From contig JADFWI010000228.1 in NCBI GenBank assembly GCA_015222985.1, positions 1-7,073 on the forward strand: a stretch of DNA of 7,073 bases, in the 5' to 3' direction. Under the pieces are notes generated by a model. It did no database searches. It was not told the origin of the DNA and saw only the letters and a program-made list of their open reading frames with translations. This document shows positions 1 through 4,640 of the stretch, piece after piece. Both the position numbers and the translations under genes were made by a program. Origin of the DNA: Pseudomonadota bacterium (lineage in GTDB: Bacteria; Desulfobacterota; Desulfobacteria; Desulfobacterales; C00003060). Within the stretch, counting starts at the first letter, position 1, and every line of letters begins with the position of its first letter.

Positions 1-1003
1 GCCGCAGCTCCTCCTCGGCCTGCTTGCGCTGTTCCTCCAATTCTATACTGTGTAACGCGAAAGCGATGTCGCCAGCGACCTCTCGGAATAAAGCGTGCTC
101 TTGCTTATCTGTAACAAAATCTGATAAGACGGAGATAACCAAAACGCCATAGATCTTTCCGCCGTGTTGGAGACGCATAGCCAGCGCGCCGCTGCCCTCA
201 TACATTTGTGACACAGGACAGTCACGGCAGTTGGACAAGGGATCTTCTATTGTCACCACTCCTTCTTGGGTCACCGCCCTCTTACAGCAAGGCGTCAACT
301 GGGCTCGCTCTAACCCTTCTGAAATCAGTGAGAATTTCTGACCAAGTCCGGTCTCAGCGCTTGTGAAAACCTTGTGAGATTCATCCATCAGAACTATCCA
401 TGCGCTGTGGCATCCTCTTGTCTCAAAGAGTTCCTCGCAGGTGCGTTGGATCAGACGTTCTCGGTTCTTTTCCCTCGTAATAAGCTGGTTGACGTTGCGG
501 ATCGAGCGCAGGACGGAGTTGAGGTGCTTTATCCTCTCCTCGGCCCGTTTGCGTTCCGTGATATCCTGCCCCTGCGCGATCGTGGCAACGACCGTTGTGC
601 CATCCTCAGCACAGATGTTCGCAGAGTTCCATAGTGCTGTTCGGATATCTCCAGTCTTATGGAGAGTCGGGATTTCTACGGACTCCCAGTATTCACCACT
701 CAAAGTGCTTGCGATCTTGCTCAATGACTCTTCTCGGCTTGCTTCCGGGAAGAGTATGTGCAGTTTTTGACCAATGACCTCATCGGCTGTGAAACCAGTC
801 AGATGCTCGCAGGCGTGGTTGAACCGGGTAATCTTCGCCTTTGTGTCCCATACAATGATAGGAGCATTGGCATAGTTGAAAAGGTTTTCCAGGTAGTCAC
901 GTGTCTCCCGCAGGGCCTCCTCAGCCCGCTTGCGTCCAACGACTTCGTTTTCCAGCTTCTTGATGCTCCGTTCAAGTTCTTCATAGGTCGGCTTTTCCTG
1001 CAT
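1..1003 (-). CDS. PAS-GAF sensor protein, N-terminal part (runs off left edge)
   Basis: The reverse strand is open without a stop from the ATG at 1003 to the window edge, giving 334 residues of an incomplete protein. Residues 5-35 form a charged helix (TYEELERSIKKLE, then RKRAEEALRETRDYLENL). Residues 36-150 are a PAS domain: NAPIIVWD, then ITRFNHACEHLTGF, EVIGQKL and FP, closing with QDITERKRAEE. A helical linker leads to a GAF domain at about 185-320 (GGKIYGVLVIS, FREVAGDIAFALHSIELEE). The last residues start another coiled linker (EEQRKQAEEELR), so further PAS and/or histidine-kinase domains probably lie beyond the edge, but no kinase motif is visible. The start is supported by AAGGGGG (1015-1009), five bases from the ATG. 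The frame stays open upstream to a stop at 1135-1133, so a longer start at 1120 is possible but has no ribosome site. No signal peptide or membrane segment is seen, so it is probably cytoplasmic. The GAF domain carries Cys239-Cys240 and Cys259-x2-Cys262, suggesting a bound metal, haem or thiol switch. Confidence 0.88.
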   Translation of the reverse strand, partial: MQEKPTYEELERSIKKLENEVVGRKRAEEALRETRDYLENLFNYANAPIIVWDTKAKITRFNHACEHLTGFTADEVIGQKLHILFPEASREESLSKIASTLSGEYWESVEIPTLHKTGDIRTALWNSANICAEDGTTVVATIAQGQDITERKRAEERIKHLNSVLRSIRNVNQLITREKNRERLIQRTCEELFETRGCHSAWIVLMDESHKVFTSAETGLGQKFSLISEGLERAQLTPCCKRAVTQEGVVTIEDPLSNCRDCPVSQMYEGSGALAMRLQHGGKIYGVLVISVLSDFVTDKQEHALFREVAGDIAFALHSIELEEQRKQAEEELR

Positions 1004-1135
1004 TTCAACCCCCTTGTGTTGACCTTGCGAACAAGAAAAAGGCCCATGCCGCCGGCTAAGGGATTTGGCAACTGCAGAGGCTGACACACCCAGATGACGG
1101 CCTGCTTCAGTTGCATCCATATCAGAATGTGTCTA
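1004..1135 (-). pseudogene. In-frame helix-turn-helix-like remnant upstream of the sensor gene
   Basis: Immediately upstream of the sensor ATG, in the same frame and after a TAG at 1135-1133, the reverse strand reads a peptide that begins near MDATEAGRHLGVSASAVAKS (ATG at 1120) and continues LSRRHG. The pattern AGRHLGVSASAVAKSLSR has the helix-turn-recognition-helix look of C-terminal HTH tails in some IS200/Y1-type (REP-associated) transposases and small DNA-binding proteins. No ribosome-binding site precedes 1120, and the sequence after SRRHG looks like non-coding leader. I read it as the decayed end of another gene that happens to be in frame with the sensor start. It could instead be a real N-terminal extension of the sensor. 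The assignment rests on motif appearance alone. Confidence 0.3.
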
Positions 1136-1366
1136 ATTGGTGAAGGATTTTCCCAAGGGCTCTCTGACGGTGTGCGGCCTATTGCCGAATCCTTAACGCA
1201 AGTTGCAGGGTTTGAAGATCGGAGATTATTCTGAAAGGGTGGCAAGTGGTGGGTCTGAACGGTGGAATTCTGCGTTGAAAGGACACTCGTTTTGCAGCGA
1301 GGCGGTATGGACCTGCCGGCCGGCAGGTCGGCGCATCAAAATGTTAGGTTATTCTTGAGCGAGCCC
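1136..1366. other. Gene-free spacer
   Basis: No convincing coding frame is present. The long reverse-strand frame from a TTG at 1245 down to 799 is a shadow: it overlaps the PAS domain out of frame and has no recognisable domain. On the reverse strand, just before the HTH-like remnant, a short frame ending at the 1135-1133 stop reads RPHTVREPLGKSFTN after an upstream TAA. I cannot assign it. The only clear structure is the palindrome at 1310-1329. No terminator with a T tract was found for the HDOD gene. Confidence 0.5.
1310..1329. repeat. Perfect 20-base GC-rich palindrome
   Basis: GACCTGCCGGCCGGCAGGTC is its own reverse complement over all 20 bases. It lies 38 bases past the HDOD stop codon. 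As RNA it could form a stem of about eight pairs with a tight loop. No T tract follows on either strand, so it is a poor intrinsic terminator. It resembles dispersed REP-type palindromes, and the HTH-like remnant nearby would fit a REP-associated transposase relic. A protein-binding site is an alternative. Confidence 0.6.
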
Positions 1367-2392
1367 TTAGTGCATTTGTTCTGAAATTTTTTGTACTGAC
1401 TCCAACACTTCTTCCATGATGACGTTCAGGTCTTCTTCTTGAAGGTCCAGAAATTCCATGGCGTCATCGTCTATCTGATAGTGCATGCCATCCACACCAA
1501 GCCCCAGGCCGGTCATCATGGATATGGCATCGGCCATATGAACAATGTAGGCGAGTTGGTTTCCTTGTGAGCGCGATGGATAGTGGTGATATCTTATGGC
1601 AATAGTCAGAGCTTGGGGGATATTCCAGTTCTTGCATACCTCGGATGCTATTTCCGAATGGTCAAACTCCAGAATCTGCTTTTCAGCGGCAAGAAAGCTC
1701 TGCTGGCCATTGGCCATGAATTCGTGAAATAGTTCTTTACGTTCCAGAATGTGCGGATCAAGGATGAGCTTGCCTGAGTCATGAATGAGACCTGACGCAA
1801 AGGCATCGTTTGATAACTCAGGGTTTTTCCTGTTGGCAATTATCCTTGAACCAAAGGCGACGCCAAGGGAATGACGCCACAGATCCCCTGCCTCCAGTCC
1901 ATATCCCCCCAATGTGTTGCCCAGGATGCTTGCAGTGCCTCCCATGGTGATGAGTTCCGCCAAGGCTTTGTGCCCAAGGACAACAGAGGCGTGCTGAATT
2001 GAGGAAACCTTGCCGCTCAGGCCATAATATGAAGAGTTGGCCAGCTTCAAAACCCTTGCGGCGATTGCCTGGTCGGTTTCAAGAAGTTCAGCGAGCTCTT
2101 TGAAGTCTGAATTTGGGTTTGCCATAATTTCGCGAGCCTTAAGAACAGATTGCGGCATGGGAGGCAGGTTCTTCACGGTCCGCAAAATCTTCTTTTTTAA
2201 GGCATCTCCCTTCGGCAGGTCTCTTTGCTCTGTTTGAGAGGAGGAAGCGCCGGCCTGCCCAGACTCCGCTCTCAGGTCAAGCTGGATGCTCTCCTGGCAA
2301 GCCGGACACGGAAATGCGATCTGCTTTCCCTTTGGAAGGCGCTCGTCAGGGATATCAAATACCTTATGACAATTTGAACATTCTACTCTCAT
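1367..2392 (-). CDS. Zinc ribbon-HDOD domain signalling protein
   Basis: This is a complete 341-residue protein. Residues 1-40 are an MJ0042-type zinc ribbon (MRVECSNCHKVF, later FPCPACQ) with Cys5, Cys8, Cys29 and Cys32 as the likely zinc ligands. A low-complexity linker of about residues 41-70 follows. Residues 72-290 are an HDOD domain: LPPMPQSVLKAREIM at the start, then LLETDQAIAARVLKLANSSY, SSIQHASVVLGHKALAEL and LWRHSLGVA. The later segment has IHDSGK at 203-208, His245, His269-His270 and Asp288, which together match the ligand pattern of true HD phosphohydrolases. HDOD proteins are generally regulatory, in chemotaxis, stress or cyclic-nucleotide signalling, and often lack such residues. 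Most HDOD domains have no proven enzyme activity, so catalysis here is only a possibility. AAGGGA lies nine bases before the ATG. No membrane segment is seen. It sits 121 bases downstream of the co-oriented tandem zinc-ribbon gene and may share its transcript. Confidence 0.93.
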   Translation of the reverse strand: MRVECSNCHKVFDIPDERLPKGKQIAFPCPACQESIQLDLRAESGQAGASSSQTEQRDLPKGDALKKKILRTVKNLPPMPQSVLKAREIMANPNSDFKELAELLETDQAIAARVLKLANSSYYGLSGKVSSIQHASVVLGHKALAELITMGGTASILGNTLGGYGLEAGDLWRHSLGVAFGSRIIANRKNPELSNDAFASGLIHDSGKLILDPHILERKELFHEFMANGQQSFLAAEKQILEFDHSEIASEVCKNWNIPQALTIAIRYHHYPSRSQGNQLAYIVHMADAISMMTGLGLGVDGMHYQIDDDAMEFLDLQEEDLNVIMEEVLESVQKISEQMH

Positions 2393-2410
2393 CGTATGCG
2401 TCCCTTTTTC

Positions 2411-2479
2411 TCATAGTACCTTAGAGTCCTGACGTGGAGCCTTTGAAGTTACTTCCCCTGTGGCAATTTTCAACCTCAT
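2411..2479 (-). CDS. Possible 22-codon mini-ORF between two zinc-ribbon genes
   Basis: The reverse strand reads ATG at 2479 to TGA at 2413-2411, encoding 22 residues that begin MRLKIATGEVTSK. It is preceded by a purine-rich stretch, AAGGGGGCAAGGACG, giving a good Shine-Dalgarno at normal spacing. It ends 18 bases before the HDOD start. It could be a leader peptide or a translational-coupling ORF for the HDOD gene, or the remnant of a larger gene. It resembles nothing I recognise, and a frame this short can occur by chance. Confidence 0.3.
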   Translation of the reverse strand: MRLKIATGEVTSKAPRQDSKVL

Positions 2480-2513
2480 CGTCCTTGCCCCCTTGTTCTG
2501 GTTTATTTCTCCT

Positions 2514-4091
2514 CTACCGTTTTATGCGGACAACTCGCCTCCTTACCACTTTTCTCTTTTTCTTGGGTCTTGGGGAAGCAGCAGGCGATTTGAGAGGTTC
2601 TTGATGTGTTGAAAGGGCCTGTTCCAAAGGCGCGCCCGATGTTTCGCCGTGAGGCTTCTGCTGGTACCGGCAGGTGGCCCTTGGGCATTTCAAGATCGTT
2701 TGTCCGGCCTTGTCAGTGGATTCAACCAAGAAGGGATTCCTGCACGAGGGACAGGTCAAATGGTACGGCTTTCCCCAGCTCACAAAAACGCAGTCTTTGT
2801 TGGAGCATGCATAGAAGGACTTTCCCTTTGCGGTTTCTTGCTTTTCAATCCTGCCGGTCGAACAGAGCGGACAACTCATGGCCAGGTCTTGTTGAAAGGC
2901 CAAAATCCGTTCTTCCAGGGATTCATCGCTTATCACAGGCTCGGGGGCAATCCCCGTCTTTGCTTGGGACTCTTCGGTTTGCAATACTACCTCAACCCGA
3001 TCTCCTTCAGCGCCGGACGGCCCTGGTTCCGGCTCTTGTGTGAATTCCTCTTGTTCAGGGTCCTCTAAAAAAGACGATGGCATTTCCTGCTCGGACGGCA
3101 TCTCGTCAACTGGTTCATCGGCAGGGAGCGCTGCCCCAGGCACGTCATCTTGATCAGACGCATCATCTTGATCGGAATCGGGCTCCGGAGCAGTCCCTTG
3201 GGTTTCTTCCTGCAGTGCTTCAGGATCATTGTAGGAGTCTTTGGATTCACCAGCAGGCGTTTCAGGCTCATCTTCGGGTGTTTCCGGCGCTTGAGACTGC
3301 TCTTCTTCGATTAGCCCGGCAGTGGTTTCTGAGGGCTGATTTCTCTTTGGGAAGAACTCTTTGATTTCAACCTTTTTTGTCTCTCCTGTTGACGTCAGAA
3401 CCAGAGGCTGTCCGGCAGTCCCTGCGGGCCTGGCATGAGACCCTTTTTCTGCCCGTCGCTTGCGCAGCGTTTCTGACAGGGCAGACTTGAGCGTCTCTGT
3501 GGATTGACGAATCTCCTTTTGTTCTATTGTTGCTGCTTTTTCTTGTTCGGGAAGCCCACCTCCGTGCATCTTTAGGGTTTGGTCAAATTGTGTGACGGCA
3601 AATTCAAGGTCCTTGCGGCCGGATAAGACCTCATCAATGGTCTGAACAAGGTAGGCAACGAGGTTCAGCCCCGGCATTCCGGGAAAGGCCTGGTCGAGCA
3701 ATCTGGCCATTTCAATGGCAGGTTTTTGGGCCAACAGGCTGCCATCAGGGTCAATGTCGATATGTCCCTTTTCAATCATGCCTTGAATCTGCGTATCAAC
3801 GTCTTCGTCCGAATCCAGACCCACGTCTTCCAAATCCTCAAGGAATGACTCGTATGTATAACGTTCCGGGGGATCGGTTGGAAAGGCTTCGATCTCACCT
3901 TCACGCTCTGCCAGGAGGACCAGACACGATATGGTGGCCAGGTTCAGAGGGAGCCCGCCGATACCGTGGCTGGTCCCAATGCCTTCTTCCATGTGCCGAG
4001 CTAACGTCTCATCAAACCGCGTTTTGACATCGTGTGGCGCAGGGTTGTGCTGTTGGATATCTTTTTCCATGGAGTGTCTCTTTTCTTTCAT
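2514..4091 (-). CDS. Acidic-linker protein with tandem C-terminal zinc ribbons and basic tail
   Basis: This is a complete 525-residue protein that I cannot assign to a named family. Residues 1-200 look folded: LPLNLATISCLVLLAEREGEI, then YESFLEDLEDVGLDSDEDVD and MIEKGHIDIDPDGSLLAQKP, possibly a winged-helix-like unit. Residues about 235-400 are Glu/Asp/Pro-rich and probably disordered, with a small SDQDDASDQDD repeat. Two four-cysteine ribbons of topoisomerase C4 type follow: Cys407, 410, 429, 434, and Cys447, 450, 469, 474. The tail is strongly basic and contains PKKKRKV at 509-515. Zinc ribbons plus a basic tail suggest binding to nucleic acid, but this is not shown. The ATG at 4091 has no clear ribosome site. 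The in-frame ATG at 4070 (MEKDIQQHN) follows the purine run GAAAAGAGA and may be the true start, giving 518 residues. No signal peptide is seen. The gene is divergent from the FGE-fold gene and upstream of the HDOD gene. Confidence 0.88.
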   Translation of the reverse strand: MKEKRHSMEKDIQQHNPAPHDVKTRFDETLARHMEEGIGTSHGIGGLPLNLATISCLVLLAEREGEIEAFPTDPPERYTYESFLEDLEDVGLDSDEDVDTQIQGMIEKGHIDIDPDGSLLAQKPAIEMARLLDQAFPGMPGLNLVAYLVQTIDEVLSGRKDLEFAVTQFDQTLKMHGGGLPEQEKAATIEQKEIRQSTETLKSALSETLRKRRAEKGSHARPAGTAGQPLVLTSTGETKKVEIKEFFPKRNQPSETTAGLIEEEQSQAPETPEDEPETPAGESKDSYNDPEALQEETQGTAPEPDSDQDDASDQDDVPGAALPADEPVDEMPSEQEMPSSFLEDPEQEEFTQEPEPGPSGAEGDRVEVVLQTEESQAKTGIAPEPVISDESLEERILAFQQDLAMSCPLCSTGRIEKQETAKGKSFYACSNKDCVFVSWGKPYHLTCPSCRNPFLVESTDKAGQTILKCPRATCRYQQKPHGETSGAPLEQALSTHQEPLKSPAASPRPKKKRKVVRRRVVRIKR

Positions 4092-4260
4092 CGGGTGTCA
4101 GTGCAATGATGCCATGCCCGATTAGGTCCGACAGGACCCGCTTTCCCGTCCGGTTGAGAATAGGTGTTCGTCGGATTCATGCATGCAAAGAACATACCCA
4201 TGCTAACGACTTGCAAGTAAAAACGAATCGGCTTGAACGGCTGCGCCTGTGTCATTTTGA

Positions 4261-4279
4261 ACCCCGCCGAAGACGGGGT
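4261..4279. repeat. GC-rich hairpin within a dispersed-repeat-like segment
   Basis: ACCCCG pairs with CGGGGT around a seven-base loop. The surrounding text, TGTCATTTTGAACCCC before it and GAGAAATCTCATCCTG after it, resembles a small repeat seen in many bacterial genomes and often mis-annotated as short proteins. That resemblance is from memory. GAGAAATCTC within it is a short secondary palindrome. Confidence 0.45.
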
Positions 4280-4300
4280 GAGAAATCTCATCCTGAAAAA

Positions 4301-4457
4301 ATGAATATCGAACATCGAACGTCCAATCGCACGACCTTGAGGCTCTCGACAGGTTGAATGTGCCGACTTCGCCATAGTAGCTTTAGCTACGACGGCTGAA
4401 TCGGGATTGGATATTCGTTTTTCATTCGACGTTGGATGTTCGATGTTCGATGTTCAT
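4301..4457. repeat. Inverted-repeat pair of 26-base arms around a 105-base centre
   Basis: The left arm (4301-4326) and the reverse complement of the right arm (4432-4457) agree at 24 of 26 bases. Both contain ATCGAACATCGAAC followed by a TCCAA end, so each arm is itself a short direct repeat of an ATCGAAC unit. The centre contains a hairpin. The form fits a small non-autonomous repeat cassette or two independent insertions of one repeat in opposite orientation. No target-site duplication was evident by eye. Confidence 0.6.
4371..4396. repeat. GTAGC-TTTA-GCTAC hairpin
   Basis: A five-base-pair stem (4377-4381 with 4386-4390) closes a TTTA loop. It is extended outside a three-base internal mismatch by GCC (4371-4373) pairing with GGC (4394-4396). 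It sits in the centre of the inverted-repeat pair and is probably part of the same element. There is no T tract, so it is not an obvious terminator. Confidence 0.4.
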
Positions 4458-4537
4458 CTTTCAAAACAATTCCGTACGGCATGAATGTAACCTGTGAACG
4501 TCTACAAAATAACTTAGCGTTTGTGGACAGAGCCCCT

Positions 4538-4553
4538 TGGCATGTTTTGTGCT
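4538..4553 (+). promoter_or_regulatory. Candidate sigma-54 (RpoN) promoter for the FGE-fold gene
   Basis: TGGCATGTTTTGTGCT matches the -24/-12 pattern TGGCAC-N5-TTGCT with the required GG and GC pairs (4539-4540 and 4551-4552) exactly ten bases apart. Only the sixth base of the -24 box and the first base of the -12 box deviate. It would place the transcript start near 4564, leaving a leader of about 77 bases before the GTG at 4641. No activator-binding site could be identified. A chance match in one intergenic region is possible. Confidence 0.5.
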
Positions 4554-4628
4554 TTTTGTATTCAAAGGCTTTTTTGTTTTTTCCCGGGCCGCAGGCAGTC
4601 CTTAGTAACGCCATTTCCGTCCGGACAC

Positions 4629-4634
4629 AGGAGG
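4629..4634 (+). promoter_or_regulatory. Perfect Shine-Dalgarno that fixes the GTG start at 4641
   Basis: AGGAGG lies six bases before GTG 4641. The open frame extends back to an ATG at 4521, but that 40-codon extension lies in the presumed leader, starts upstream of the sigma-54-like site and reads as unstructured sequence. This ribosome site therefore decides the start. Confidence 0.85.
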
Positions 4635-4640
4635 TTTCTA

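Larger units (their letters stand above)
4092..4640. other. Divergent intergenic region built from small repeat-like elements
   Basis: No convincing gene lies between the two divergent start codons. Short open frames on both strands (for example 4088-4375 and 4387-4614 in reverse) read straight through the repeats and are spurious. In order the region holds a GGTCC/GGACC hairpin at 4125-4138 in the leader of the leftward gene, a GC-rich hairpin at 4261-4279, an inverted-repeat pair at 4301-4326 and 4432-4457 enclosing a hairpin at 4371-4396, and then the presumed promoter and leader of the rightward gene. No clear sigma-70 promoter could be fixed for the leftward gene. Confidence 0.6.

Noticed and set aside
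374..1084. Several forward-strand open frames over the sensor gene
   Set aside because: They are antisense shadows of the PAS-GAF gene, without ribosome sites or recognisable motifs.
799..1245. 148-residue reverse-strand open frame
   Set aside because: It begins at a TTG, overlaps the PAS domain in a different frame, and has no domain-like pattern. The overlapping frame has clear PAS homology.
1343..1349. GTTAGGT resembling an integron attC core site
   Set aside because: No matching RYYYAAC partner or paired L boxes lie at suitable distance, and no integrase or cassette structure is present.
4100..4125. Possible sigma-54 site upstream of the leftward zinc-ribbon gene (TGGCATCATTGC)
   Set aside because: The GG and GC pairs are seven bases apart, not ten.
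4088..4614. Small reverse-strand open frames with HRTSN-type peptides
   Set aside because: They are translations of the dispersed repeats; such peptides are familiar mis-annotations.
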